In this document: in pieces, positions 46,101-55,269 of the stretch | Layout: each line of letters opens with the position of its first letter | How positions within the stretch are numbered: the first letter of the stretch is position 1 | Origin: Allolobophora icterica | Lineage: Eukaryota > Annelida > Clitellata > Crassiclitellata > Lumbricidae | Length of the DNA: 64,000 nt | Direction: 5' to 3' | Assembly: GCA_963556255.1 (NCBI GenBank) | Contig: OY744607.1 | Location: 48,394,346-48,458,345 of the forward strand | The notes under the pieces: model-generated | What the model was told of the DNA's origin: nothing | What the model saw: the letters and a program-made list of their open reading frames with translations, nothing else | Database searches by the model: none | Made by a program: the position numbers and the translations under genes

Positions 46101-47201
46101 CTATTTTATGAGCATGTTTCTATTCAATTCGAGTGCCAGCTCTTTGGAGATCGCACCGGAATGCAGTAACTCGTCAAGAATGGCGGAGATTTCGTTGCCA
46201 AGACCAGTGTTTCCCGCGGCCCTAGAGGCCACCAAAAGCTGCAACCTCTCTACCAGGGCGTTTGGATCGTTGTAAAATTGCACCGCGCCGCCTCGAATCA
46301 GTTGGAACTTTTTACTTTTCCGGCCATGAATAGGCAGACCAGACATCTGTACGAGCTTTTTGAAAGTTTCAATTGCCTGAGGCGAATATTGCTTAGTCTT
46401 AACGAAGCGTTTCGTTAACAGGCTGAACAATGACTCATCAGCAGGAGCTTCGAGCACGAGGTTCCCACCTTTAAACACTCTTAGTCTACCAGCAGACAGC
46501 GCGACGGGGTCGACGGAGAGCTCACCCAAGGCGCTACCTTGTAATTTAAGAGGAACGGCTGGGACACTGAAACCCTTTCCCTTTTTGATGAGGCTGTGGC
46601 CCTCTATCAGTGTATCGATTCGCTTTTTATATTCCCTTAGGGCTTCGATATCTGCAGTCACCGCATCTACCTTTTCTTCGTCTTTTTGCTTTATAGCCAT
46701 CTTTTTCTCTTTGCCCAGGGTGTGGCGATTATAGTGATTGACCTCACCGATTATCTTTTCAGCACCTGCCTTGTCGGCTAAATCGAGCTCGCTCGGAGGT
46801 CTGAAACCGTGCCTTATGATTGCCTCGACGTTGAGATATTTGTTTGGATCGACTAACAATGCGTGGGGGATTCGGGATGCTGGAAGCGCTGGAAGCGCTG
46901 GAGCAGCTGTTCCTGCTGAATCACCGAACAACGCCGCTATCGGGTTAAAATTAGCAGACTCTGAAATCTGCGCCGGCAAATCCTGTAAGGCGCTGGTAAC
47001 TTTCTGCAGCTCCTTAGACGTAGCCGCCTGGGATTCAGCCGTGGCTGTGGCGATTGGTTTGAAAAGCTTTGCCGCATCGTACTGAAGGTTGGCTTCACCG
47101 AGTTTCTCATCCACGAAACGCTGTCTCAATCGATTTCTGCGAGCTAAATAATCCTGAGTCAGGGCGTCTCGCTCCTGTTTAGACGAAACTTTTGTCCACA
47201 T
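46101..47201 (-). CDS. Polinton conserved coiled protein, 366 aa
   Basis: MWTKVSSKQERDALTQDYLA is the opening found in a conserved but uncharacterised Polinton protein. The N-terminal 60 residues are charged and helical, followed by LFKPI and an Ala/Pro-rich linker. A second helical region (residues about 160-200, KMAIKQKDEEKVDAVTADIE) comes next. The C-terminal domain contains FKGGNLVLEAPADESLFSLL, YSPQAIETFKKLVQMSGLP and QFYNDPNALVERLQLL. A structural or packaging role is usual speculation. Nothing catalytic is visible. Confidence 0.85.
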   Translation of the reverse strand: MWTKVSSKQERDALTQDYLARRNRLRQRFVDEKLGEANLQYDAAKLFKPIATATAESQAATSKELQKVTSALQDLPAQISESANFNPIAALFGDSAGTAAPALPALPASRIPHALLVDPNKYLNVEAIIRHGFRPPSELDLADKAGAEKIIGEVNHYNRHTLGKEKKMAIKQKDEEKVDAVTADIEALREYKKRIDTLIEGHSLIKKGKGFSVPAVPLKLQGSALGELSVDPVALSAGRLRVFKGGNLVLEAPADESLFSLLTKRFVKTKQYSPQAIETFKKLVQMSGLPIHGRKSKKFQLIRGGAVQFYNDPNALVERLQLLVASRAAGNTGLGNEISAILDELLHSGAISKELALELNRNMLIK

Positions 47202-47241
47202 CGTGGTTGTATGTCGGCTATATGTTGCCTATATCATGTCT

Positions 47242-47928
47242 TTAAATACTTGCCTTGGGCTTATAGAAGCGATCGAACCCGCAACGATATTTTCCATCGT
47301 ACACTTTGGACGTCAAATCTATGACTGCGAATCCATATGGCTGGGCAGCACACTCGCTGAAGAACGTACGGAACTCATCGAAAGACATGTCGCCGCCCAC
47401 AAACGTATCGTGAATGGCTCGCAAATTTTTGCTGTCTTGGTTGAAGAGGACGATAAGATTAGCATTGTCACGGATCGCTTGCTTCGGAATTCGAAAATAA
47501 TTCTGCGTTAAGTAGAAGCAGTCCGCGCCACCGTGTCGGCCCATAGTGAAATACCTTTCGATGGGCGACTGTTTTTCAAGCATGACGTCATCGAACACTA
47601 GAATGCTTCTGGCATTCTTATTTAATGATTCAACTGGAACTATTTCATCTGAGCAAGAGTGAAAGGAAGCCACTTCCTTCCCGGCAACTTTTTCCAACTC
47701 TGTAACCCAGTCCCGGAGGAACTGATATTTTTCCTGCCCCAGAGACTTCGAGTATAGATACAGCCGATCAAAACGCAGGTACCCCTTCTTCAACAGAAGG
47801 TTAAGCAGTAGGTTTGTTTTCCCACATCCGCTAGGCCCGCAGATTATACACCGTATACTGGATGGCAACAACCAATGGTGGTGTTTTTTCCCATCGTCGG
47901 CTTCGAGATCGAAATTTGTTATTTCCAT
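47242..47928 (-). CDS. Polinton genome-packaging ATPase, 228 aa (A32/FtsK-HerA type)
   Basis: Walker A GPSGCGKT is at residues 31-38 and Walker B SILVFDDV at about 108-115, then a sensor-like FYLTQNYFRIPKQAIRDNAN. The start is MEITNFDLEADDGKKHHHWL; upstream in-frame sequence has no conserved motif. This ATPase pumps DNA into capsids in nucleo-cytoplasmic large DNA viruses and relatives. It is divergent with the gene at 47967, only 38 bp apart. Confidence 0.93.
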   Translation of the reverse strand: MEITNFDLEADDGKKHHHWLLPSSIRCIICGPSGCGKTNLLLNLLLKKGYLRFDRLYLYSKSLGQEKYQFLRDWVTELEKVAGKEVASFHSCSDEIVPVESLNKNARSILVFDDVMLEKQSPIERYFTMGRHGGADCFYLTQNYFRIPKQAIRDNANLIVLFNQDSKNLRAIHDTFVGGDMSFDEFRTFFSECAAQPYGFAVIDLTSKVYDGKYRCGFDRFYKPKASI

Positions 47929-47966
47929 ATAGAGACAACGAGTTATGATTGTATTCAACGAAAACA
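47929..47966. promoter_or_regulatory. 38-bp divergent intergenic region
   Basis: It separates the ATPase (minus) and the zinc-ribbon/PLA2 gene (plus), so both promoters must lie here or within the coding parts. It is A/T-rich on both sides (TCTAT before one ATG, AAAACA before the other). Confidence 0.5.
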
Positions 47967-48533
47967 ATGTATTGCCTACGATGTAAGAAACATACTGAGA
48001 CTTCAAATGAAACAATTGTCGAGTTACGAAACGGTCGGCCAGCCAAGAAGGGAACCTGTGCCGTCTGCGGTGCAAAGAAGAGCCAAATTTTGCCTTCTAA
48101 AGTGCGGAAGCGCAAGACTCATGAGTCTAGCGGAGGCTCGCTACTGAATAGCGCTCTTAATATTCTGCCTCTGCCTGAGATGCATATGAGCCTTCCATCC
48201 GGTATGTCTTCGGAAGATAATCCGGGAGGTTCTTTTCAGAATACAGGAAAGTACTCTTACTGTGGACCATTCACAAAACTCGATAAACGGCTGTCACAGC
48301 GCTATCACGGCGTTAATCAGCTCGACCGTGCGTGCCTCCACCACGATGTGGCTTATGCAGTTCATAAAGATACCGCAGGACGTAACCACGCAGATGACAT
48401 CCTCGCTGCAGCCGCGTCTAAGATCGCACTCACCGATGAAACTCCGGATTATGAAAAGAAAGATGCCCGGCTCGTATCGGCCATTATGTCAGCGAAGTCG
48501 AGGCTAGGGATGGGTGTTGGACGGCGGCGCTAA
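47967..48533 (+). CDS. Polinton zinc-ribbon plus phospholipase A2-like protein, 188 aa
   Basis: Residues 1-45 form a zinc ribbon (YCLRCKKHTET, then NGRPAKKGTCAVCG) of the DUF5679 type. Residues about 95-150 carry a PLA2-like core: the calcium-loop-like YCGPFTKLDKRL, GVNQLDRACLHHDVAY with the catalytic His-Asp, and RNHADDILAAAASKI. The same arrangement is known from the parvovirus VP1 unique region, where the enzyme breaches endosomal membranes, and from animal adintoviruses. The C-terminus is basic (GVGRRR). A role in membrane escape is inference. The start is the ATG at 47967; earlier in-frame triplets lack ATG. Confidence 0.85.
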   Translation: MYCLRCKKHTETSNETIVELRNGRPAKKGTCAVCGAKKSQILPSKVRKRKTHESSGGSLLNSALNILPLPEMHMSLPSGMSSEDNPGGSFQNTGKYSYCGPFTKLDKRLSQRYHGVNQLDRACLHHDVAYAVHKDTAGRNHADDILAAAASKIALTDETPDYEKKDARLVSAIMSAKSRLGMGVGRRR

Positions 48534-48586
48534 TGAAAATCATTTGTGTATGTGTTTACCTGTTTGTTATATATAGTTTAACTGAA

Positions 48587-49600
48587 ATGTCTAAGCACCT
48601 TTCAGCCGTCTATTACAGCCCTAGAGGTTACTGGAGAGGTAAGGCTGCGGTGAAGAAACTAGCCTCTGCCGCCAAAGTTTCCGAGGCGGAGGCTCGCGAT
48701 TGGCTGAAGAAACAAGCTGTGTGGCAGATTTATCTTCCCGTTCCACGCCGCATACCGCGTCCAAAGTTCGATGAAAATCGACCAAACGCCGTACACCAAG
48801 CCGATCTCTTGTTTTTACCTCACGATAAAGTAGGTCGAAAGACTTATAAATACGCTCTCACTGTTGTTGATGTTGCCTCACGATACAAAGAAGCTGAACC
48901 GTTGATAAACAAAAGTGCGACCGAAGTCGCCGCCGCTTTAAGCCGGATCTATAAGAGGGGTCCATTGACTTGGCCTCGACTTCTTCAGGTCGACCCTGGC
49001 CGCGAATTTATGGGTGATTTTACACCGTTGCTGGCGAAGCACGACGTTCTTGTAAGACGCGGACAGGCCGCAAATCATCGCCAACAGGGCATCGTTGAAC
49101 GCTTTAACCGTACTCTAGCTGAGCGACTCTTCGGTGCTCAATACGCTCAGGAATTGCTCCTGGATGCAAGGGGGTCATCCGAACGGTCAGTGGAATGGGT
49201 TCGACGATTGCCCGAAGTTGTAGCTACACTAAACGATGAGCCGACGCGCTTGCTCGACATGAAGCCGGTTGAAGCGATGAAAGCTGCTAAAGTGATACAG
49301 AAGCCCTCTCATTCACAAATGAAAACTCGTTTGTGGGGCTTGGATGAGCCTATTCTCGGACACGACGTTCTCGTCCGATATTTGTACGCTCCCGGCGAGC
49401 TCGAAGGTGGAAGCAAACGTGCCACCGATCCTAACTGGTCGCTCACCATCCACGCTATTTTGGATGTTGTTCGGCAGGCTGAGCAACCGGCTTTATACCA
49501 TCTAGTTGATGGGCCTGGCCGCGGTTTTGTCCGTGAGGAGCTGCTTCTGGTGTCTATGGGCACTGAGCTACCCCCCGATAGAATACTCAACCGTCGTTGA
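48587..49600 (+). CDS. Polinton retroviral-type integrase, 337 aa
   Basis: The DDE catalytic core is complete: AVHQADLLFLP (D73), LLQVDPGREFMGDF (D136), then HRQQGIVERFNRTLAERL (E171). It has an N-terminal helical region and a C-terminal SH3/chromo-like part (SLTIHAILDVVRQ, then YHLVDGPGRGFVREELLL). The ATG of MSKHLSAVYYS is preceded by TTATATATAGTTTAACTGAA. The enzyme inserts the linear element into host DNA. The last 14 bp overlap tail to tail with the polymerase gene. Confidence 0.95.
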   Translation: MSKHLSAVYYSPRGYWRGKAAVKKLASAAKVSEAEARDWLKKQAVWQIYLPVPRRIPRPKFDENRPNAVHQADLLFLPHDKVGRKTYKYALTVVDVASRYKEAEPLINKSATEVAAALSRIYKRGPLTWPRLLQVDPGREFMGDFTPLLAKHDVLVRRGQAANHRQQGIVERFNRTLAERLFGAQYAQELLLDARGSSERSVEWVRRLPEVVATLNDEPTRLLDMKPVEAMKAAKVIQKPSHSQMKTRLWGLDEPILGHDVLVRYLYAPGELEGGSKRATDPNWSLTIHAILDVVRQAEQPALYHLVDGPGRGFVREELLLVSMGTELPPDRILNRR

Positions 49601-52600
49601 TTTTGTAGTGCCCGTATGCCAGCGTTGTTATCCCATCGGCCTCGATCCACTTTTTTGTGTCTAATGGAGAGAGGCTGATCTTATTCTGCTCGTACACTCC
49701 GATCTGGTGGTCGTGGCTTCGAATCACGACTTGTGTGTGCCGCATCTCTTCTCGTTCGAACAGGCACTTCTTGTATAGCTCGTGGTGCAGATCCTTCTTC
49801 ACAACTGCTCTCTGAACGCCTTTAGCTTTCCTGATCTCTGAACCACCCGATTTTAAGATCGAGTACATCTTCGGACGCAGTCCCACGAATTCGGCTATGG
49901 CAACTCCGTTACATTCATCCTTGAACTTGCCCACGACTTTCTTGTTCTCGACGTCGTAGTACGGGCTGTCTCTAGGAAACTCACTAAAGTCGTATAGGTG
50001 TTTTTTGTTCCACATATCGGTATAGGCGTTCGGAGTTTCCACCTGAAATAACAGGCTGTCAGTGTCTGTGTATAAGAGTTGGGCATTGTTGCCGTACTCG
50101 TTTTTCACATCGTTGTACCAGAAGTCGTACATCAGATGCTTGCTGAGGTCGAGGACCGCCTGGCCGACATATACAGGTCTGTTTAACTTGAGCTTGCTCT
50201 TCAAACTGTGAATCGCGGCGAGTTGGTCGTTGAAGATTTTGTGCGATATGTAGGCCGGGTCCGCAATTAGTTTACGAAGTTTGTCAATTTTTGAGGTCGG
50301 GACCAGGTTGACCCTGATTCTTTTTCTAAGATTTTCCATGGTCTTTCCAAAGACCGCATTATTAGCCAGCTTGAAGAAATCCTTCTCAAATTCTGACGTT
50401 GCGTTCGCTCTCAATTTCGTATTCATCTCGATGTATGGAGCCATCCATGCCTCCTGTCTAAACTTAATGACACGATGAATTTTAGAAACTTGTAGGCCCA
50501 ACGAGTGGTAGAGCTTGAGATTTCTATAATGGACCACATACCGCTCCTTAGGTCGTAGGCTTGGTACTAACTTCACATGCTTTGTGAACTTGCCTCCCAA
50601 CTCGTTCATAAGCACATTCTGATAGTCACTCAACCACTCCCCTTGGACTGTCAGGGTCTCCGGTGCTAATGGATAGTCGCTATGTGATTCGTGGAGGTGC
50701 TCCGGGTACCCGAGATCTACTTCAAGTAGGAAGCCTTCAGGCGCGTCGTCTGGAGTTTCCAACACTTCGTCGAGAGTTGGACTTTCCCAGCTAAATCCTC
50801 CAACTGGCAATGGCTGTTGCATCGCCCAACCGTAAAGATTATTCGCGTCGAGGTACATGATCCAGTTGTCTGGCTTCGTGGTATCGTAGTCGGGGCATTG
50901 CGGGTTGTTGGCTTTTGCGAAGCGCTTAGATACCATCGAAATTCCGCCTCGGAGACCTTTCTCTACGAACAAATGCATGTCTATATCGGTGAGAAGTTCG
51001 AGCTCGATTTTCGTCTTTTTCAGCAAAGCGTCCCAGGCCATTCCTGGCAGGCTGAAGTAATTTGCCGGATCTAAACTGTAGTGTTTCATCGATGTGTTTC
51101 TGAAGGTCTCGAAGACATCTGCGAGTAGAAGTACATCCGTGCGGAGATACAGGTCGTGATAGTCGCCCAGAGTTTTACAGTCGAATTCATTCCATACTCT
51201 TTGGGCGTGTTGATAATCCTCATCAGAGATGTTCTCTCGGGACAGCCTGCTGTAGAACGCTTCTTTGGGTGGAAGTCGGTCTTCTTCGAAGCGGTGGTAA
51301 TCGTCAATGTGCTCGTAACAATATACGCCCTTTCGTCTCAACAGATCTAGTTTTGTGTTATCATTGTGAACGAAATTTTCCTTTATATATGCCGTTGTGA
51401 CTTTCAGATCCTCTAGCGACAGGTTTCCTGATAATTTATCCAACGAGCTGTTTAGAAACTGGAGACTATCAATGAACTGTAGTTGCCCAATGTTAAATGT
51501 CATGTATTTCTCCATATTGTTTGGAATACAGTTAATTTCAGTTTCCTCATCCTGTGCGGCCTCGCAGCTACCTATCGCTTGCATTATGAGGTGGCTGTCG
51601 TAACCTCGCAGATTGTGGAAGACCACCGGTACCTTACACTTATCTGGATATATTCGAAGTTTGAGGTTGCAGGCGTTGTGAGCGGCACCTCGGTACTTAC
51701 CGGTAATGTGGCAGTGGTCACGAACTCTATCCGCTTCGAGAGCATTTCCACAGATGTGACATTCGGTAGCCTCGCGGAATGATTGGCGATCGGCCGCTGA
51801 CATAACCATCTTAGCTGGGGTGGCCAGCCTTTGTTTGATAGAGGCCAGCTCGCCTTGTAGTCGTTGTAGGAATTGTTGAACGGCGTTCTCTCCACGATAT
51901 AGCACCGGCTTCTTGGTGCGGCCATCGTATCGAACCACTATATAACAGAAGCTACACGGTTTCTGCTCAGCTATCTGTCTGGTGTTGCTCTCGCTGGGGT
52001 TCATGACTGCACCTTCGATTGGCACGTTCAACGCCTCAAAGTCTGCGTATATGATATATGGGGTTTGCATCTGTTTGTGGTGATTCTGGAATTTGAGGAT
52101 ATTTTCATCCTCTTTTGGCATCTCAATCCGCTGAGGCTTCTCACTGATGCCCTGACAATCTTTGGTATGGGCATCCAGTAAGTCTTGTCTACAGAATATG
52201 TGTAGGCAGCGACGACATGGGTGTTTCTTGTTTTTGTCTTTGCTGTTTTGATTAAGAATTCGACCAAGGTCTTTAATCCAGACGTAGTGGTAATTCTCAC
52301 CACTGACTAACAGTAGAAGATCGATATTATAGTCTCTATTGTTCTGCTTTGAGACATAAATTGGATACAAAGCTTTATCCCACCCGAAGACTGAGACGCT
52401 TATATTTGGGTTCTGACGTTCGAACTTACCAATATCAGTGACCTTCACTGGAAATTCCATACCGTCGAAGTTTAGCTCGAGGAGGTGTGTACGATACTTA
52501 GTAGGGCGTTGAGGGTCCTTTTCTACTGGATACATTGCGCTTAGTATGGCCCACTCGAAGCATCGGTTATCTTTATTCTTTACATTAATAACCGTACGAG

Positions 52601-53327
52601 GGGGTATATACTTTGGTGTGGGAAAGTAGCTCTTACCTCGGAAAGGCTTATATCTTGCAAGACTGAGGTCTAACGCCACGACCCGTCTCACCCTCCACCC
52701 CGATCCCTCATTGGTATACTCCTCGAGGAGTTTTAGTACTTCGGCCTTGGCCTTCCGAACGGCCCCTTGGATTTTACCCGCATTGGTAATTGGTTCTGCT
52801 TTGCTTCGAAAGTAGGCCGTGTTGGTAATAGTACCCGGGGTCGCGTTTCCATCGTACAACATGTCGACGGTCGGTGCCAACTTTTCCAAATCAACAGTCA
52901 ACACTTGCGAGTATTTCAAACCACCATTTTTCAAGAGCTCTTCGTTTAGCTGCGACTCAATGTTGTGCTCCATTGCACTCAAGAAAGCCAACGCATCTCC
53001 CTCCAACCTGTGGTTAAGAGGTACTTCTGCACGGAAGTCTCTCAGATGCTGATTGGCTAGCTCTCTGTGTACTAGAAAGGGTGGTGGTCCACCTCTATCC
53101 TTCTTATTTAGGAGAGGGTCGAATTCTGCCAGAAGGGCTTTACGTTTTGCCCCTCTATGCTTGCGCACTGGAGGAATTGGCCTTGGAAGCAGTGGCTGTA
53201 GTAAGCGCCTTTTGACTGCATCTGGGATAGGTTCGTCTAAGATATTCTGTAGAACAGCTCGAAGAGCTGGGGGACCAGTAAACTCACCCAGCAATTGTTC
53301 AATTTTTTCATTCGCAGACAATGCCAT
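49587..53327 (-). CDS. Polinton protein-primed DNA polymerase B, 1246 aa
   Basis: Replicates the element from terminal protein-primed ends. An N-terminal 200-residue region may include the terminal protein. YKPFRGKSYFPTPKYIPPRT and a C2HC finger (CRRCLHIFCRQDLLDAH, about 375) follow. Exonuclease motif I YADFEAL is near 427 and motif II FHNLRGYDSHLI near 575. An endonuclease VII-like zinc element (CHICG, then RDHCHITGKYRGAAHNACN) lies near 520. Polymerase motif A YLDANNLYGWAM is near 827, motif B KLANNAVFGKTMENLRKR near 990, and motif C YTDTDSLLF near 1087. All catalytic acidic residues are present. The ATG is preceded by AATTTATAATT. Confidence 0.97.
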   Translation of the reverse strand: MALSANEKIEQLLGEFTGPPALRAVLQNILDEPIPDAVKRRLLQPLLPRPIPPVRKHRGAKRKALLAEFDPLLNKKDRGGPPPFLVHRELANQHLRDFRAEVPLNHRLEGDALAFLSAMEHNIESQLNEELLKNGGLKYSQVLTVDLEKLAPTVDMLYDGNATPGTITNTAYFRSKAEPITNAGKIQGAVRKAKAEVLKLLEEYTNEGSGWRVRRVVALDLSLARYKPFRGKSYFPTPKYIPPRTVINVKNKDNRCFEWAILSAMYPVEKDPQRPTKYRTHLLELNFDGMEFPVKVTDIGKFERQNPNISVSVFGWDKALYPIYVSKQNNRDYNIDLLLLVSGENYHYVWIKDLGRILNQNSKDKNKKHPCRRCLHIFCRQDLLDAHTKDCQGISEKPQRIEMPKEDENILKFQNHHKQMQTPYIIYADFEALNVPIEGAVMNPSESNTRQIAEQKPCSFCYIVVRYDGRTKKPVLYRGENAVQQFLQRLQGELASIKQRLATPAKMVMSAADRQSFREATECHICGNALEADRVRDHCHITGKYRGAAHNACNLKLRIYPDKCKVPVVFHNLRGYDSHLIMQAIGSCEAAQDEETEINCIPNNMEKYMTFNIGQLQFIDSLQFLNSSLDKLSGNLSLEDLKVTTAYIKENFVHNDNTKLDLLRRKGVYCYEHIDDYHRFEEDRLPPKEAFYSRLSRENISDEDYQHAQRVWNEFDCKTLGDYHDLYLRTDVLLLADVFETFRNTSMKHYSLDPANYFSLPGMAWDALLKKTKIELELLTDIDMHLFVEKGLRGGISMVSKRFAKANNPQCPDYDTTKPDNWIMYLDANNLYGWAMQQPLPVGGFSWESPTLDEVLETPDDAPEGFLLEVDLGYPEHLHESHSDYPLAPETLTVQGEWLSDYQNVLMNELGGKFTKHVKLVPSLRPKERYVVHYRNLKLYHSLGLQVSKIHRVIKFRQEAWMAPYIEMNTKLRANATSEFEKDFFKLANNAVFGKTMENLRKRIRVNLVPTSKIDKLRKLIADPAYISHKIFNDQLAAIHSLKSKLKLNRPVYVGQAVLDLSKHLMYDFWYNDVKNEYGNNAQLLYTDTDSLLFQVETPNAYTDMWNKKHLYDFSEFPRDSPYYDVENKKVVGKFKDECNGVAIAEFVGLRPKMYSILKSGGSEIRKAKGVQRAVVKKDLHHELYKKCLFEREEMRHTQVVIRSHDHQIGVYEQNKISLSPLDTKKWIEADGITTLAYGHYKINDG

Positions 53328-53338
53328 AATTATAAATT
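53328..53338 (-). promoter_or_regulatory. TATA-like element abutting the polymerase start codon
   Basis: The minus strand reads AATTTATAATT directly before ATG. Confidence 0.4.
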
Positions 53339-53488
53339 ATTTTATATTACTATGGCAAACTTTTTCTTAATACAATAACAGAATCGTTTGTTTAAAATGA
53401 AATTTTGTTTACTAGATATTCGATTGTCGCTTGCTCATCTGTATTATCTCAATGCAATAACGGAATCCTTTCTTTAATAGAGAATTTT

Positions 53489-53764
53489 TTACTCTACTAC
53501 TATGTTCGCTAGTCTTTTCCATTCTTTCTCGAATTCACGGGTTAGTCCGCAGCGTCGAACTCTTGATTTTATGACGTAATAATCACAACGTATACACTCA
53601 CCTAAGTGGTTTTTGATTCCCCTTCCACATTTGGCGCATGGTCTTGTCTCGTAGCCATTTCGCAGCTGTGCTAAATGTTTGAAACAATACTCCCCAATGC
53701 ATCGACGAGGGCAGAGATTTTGTTTGCCTATCATAAGCCATTTGCAAAAGTTTTTCCCTAACAT
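53489..53764 (-). CDS. Polinton small zinc-binding protein, 91 aa
   Basis: Cysteine pattern: CKWLMIGKQNLCPRRCIGEYC, broken here as CKWLMIG then LCPRRCIGEYC, with CAKCGRG and CIRCDYY, enough for two zinc sites. The C-terminus is basic and helical (KSRVRRCGLTREFEKEWKRL). Small proteins with this pattern recur near Polinton ends. The function is unknown, and nucleic-acid binding is plausible. The ATG is preceded by TATACATAAAACATA. A diverged relic with the same cysteine pattern lies at 18110-18384. Confidence 0.82.
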   Translation of the reverse strand: MLGKNFCKWLMIGKQNLCPRRCIGEYCFKHLAQLRNGYETRPCAKCGRGIKNHLGECIRCDYYVIKSRVRRCGLTREFEKEWKRLANIVVE

Positions 53765-53817
53765 TATGTTTTATGTATACCACAACCTATTCATTTATTT
53801 AAATTGAAAAATGACCC

Positions 53818-54044
53818 GGTTTGGGCCGGCCTCGTGGGAGGGTCTCGGCCGGCAGCAAACGACACTTTTACGGTTTGATGTGTTAATGCAATCCACGATC
53901 CTTTTTTTGTTTTGGCTGGCAGGCTTTTGGTGGCGCAATTCGTACACTAAATGGGGGCAAAAAAATGTGGGGGTGGAGACCATCCCCTGACAAATTTGAT
54001 AGAATAGTGAGGTGCTGCGCCAAAACCCGTAATGTACATCTACT
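53818..54044 (-). repeat. Polinton right terminal inverted repeat
   Basis: Reverse complement of 38771-38997, ending CATCTACT. No difference was found by eye. Confidence 0.97.
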
Positions 54045-54220
54045 CCATTTGTACTCAGTCTTATTTGGTTGCAGAAATAAATTATTTGATTTTTGATTTT
54101 GAACATAACATAACTTACCATAACATAGCATACCGTAACATAACATATATTTACCGTAACATACCATAACATAATATAACATACCGTAACATAACGTAAC
54201 ATAACGGCGTTTAAAGTTGT
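54045..54220 (+). mobile_element. LINE 3' tail at the Polinton right flank
   Basis: It starts with the CCATT duplication and contains CTTATTTGGTTGCAGAAATAA, a TTGATTTTTGATTTTG tail and a (CATAA)n-like array. It probably continues the LINE ending at 38770. Confidence 0.55.
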
Positions 54221-54385
54221 TCACAAGACATGCAACCTGTGTAGAACCACTGCAAGTTAATCTGAAATGATTAACAATCCACTATCAGTCCATTGTGAGT
54301 CACACGTGCGGCGCTAAGGTTAGGCTAAACACAAAGTTAACAAAAACCATTGAAATACTTTAAAGACGAACAGCAAGGGTTGTAC

Positions 54386-54510
54386 CTCTTTAAGCACCTT
54401 GTCTTGAACAGCTTTGAGAAATATCTCATTGCAATGAGAGAAGCGAAAGTCTCTGGCAGTGGAAGAGGAGCCACACTCGATACGAGGAAAAGGAGCCACA
54501 ACAGCAACGC
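54386..54510 (-). CDS. Caspase B exon: linker between CARD2 and p20
   Basis: 125 nt, acceptor TGCTTTGTTCAG|GC, donor AAAGAG|GTACAA. Its phases match 4485-4594. It encodes VAVVAPFPRIECGSS and CNEIFLKAVQDKVLKE. The downstream exon (36945-37115) is 17.3 kb away across the Polinton, so splicing of caspase B must remove the whole element. Confidence 0.82.
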
Positions 54511-54537
54511 CTGAACAAAGCACAACAGAACCATTCA

Positions 54538-54735
54538 GGTATGGTTGCCGATTGGTTTGAGCGCTCGCCTTGTAACGCAGCGAGGATGGGTTCAAGCCTT
54601 CTCCTCTGAGGCGGTTAATGTTAGGGAACTTGAGCAAGTCCTTCCTCGCAGTTGTTCAGCACCATCGATTGAAGCTTGGTCTTTGAATAGTGGCACTTAA
54701 AAAAGTGTAATAATAATTATTACTATTATTTTTAT
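54538..54735 (+). mobile_element. tRNA-derived SINE (family 1)
   Basis: GCCGATTGGTTTGAGCGCTC, GGATGGGTTCAAGCC and GAGCAAGTCCTTCC. It is the counterpart of 4625-4800 in caspase A. Confidence 0.75.
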
Positions 54736-54867
54736 TATAATTATTATGCATAAAATAATATGAGAACAGGAAACGATTAAACCATGCCACAAGGATTTCC
54801 AGCAACCAAAAACAACTTTCCTCTGCCCTTTGATGTCTGCTTCTCTCTGTCTCTCTCTCCCTCTCTC

Positions 54868-54871
54868 TCCA

Positions 54872-54963
<92 letters not shown>
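54868..54963. repeat. (AT)n microsatellite
   Basis: Pure to slightly interrupted TATATA array. Confidence 0.95.
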
Positions 54964-54966
<3 letters not shown>

Positions 54967-55049
54967 GACAGTTGGTTAAGTTAGTCAGTGTACTCAGTAT
55001 TGCTGAGTTGGCTAGAGGGTGCAGGTGGAGCAGAAATCTCGAAACAAGT

Positions 55050-55130
55050 TTCAGCTCTGGCAGGGATTTGAACCCCGAACCTCTCGGCTGCAGTCCAGCA
55101 CGCTAAATACTGGACTGTTACGCACCCTGC
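55050..55130 (-). mobile_element. tRNA-derived SINE head (family 2)
   Basis: Counterpart of 5349-5425, with GGGGTTCAAATCCCTGCCAG on the minus strand. It has no MITE and so shows the empty site for 4933-5348. Confidence 0.6.
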
Positions 55131-55269
55131 ATAGACTTTTGACATTGTCAGACGAAGGCGACGTCGCTGATGTGTTTTCAGATTGGGTTCCGTCAGATGC
55201 CAAACGAAGACATCAGATTGGATGGATTAGAAAATGGAAATACGACGAAAAGTACCTACTTGCAATGTC

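Larger units (their letters stand above)
38771..54044. mobile_element. Complete Polinton/Maverick (adintovirus-like) element, 15,274 bp
   Basis: The element has 227-bp terminal inverted repeats that are identical by eye, starting AG and ending CT. It carries the full set expected for the group: protein-primed PolB, retroviral-type integrase, packaging ATPase, adenain-type protease, double-jelly-roll major capsid, penton-like minor capsid and accessory proteins. Genes are in three blocks: minus 39097-47928, plus 47967-49600, minus 49587-53764. No frame is broken apart from the apparent frameshift coupling at 42838. Identical ends and intact frames indicate a recent insertion. It sits in a caspase B intron, most genes in the same sense as the host gene. 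Confidence 0.97.
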
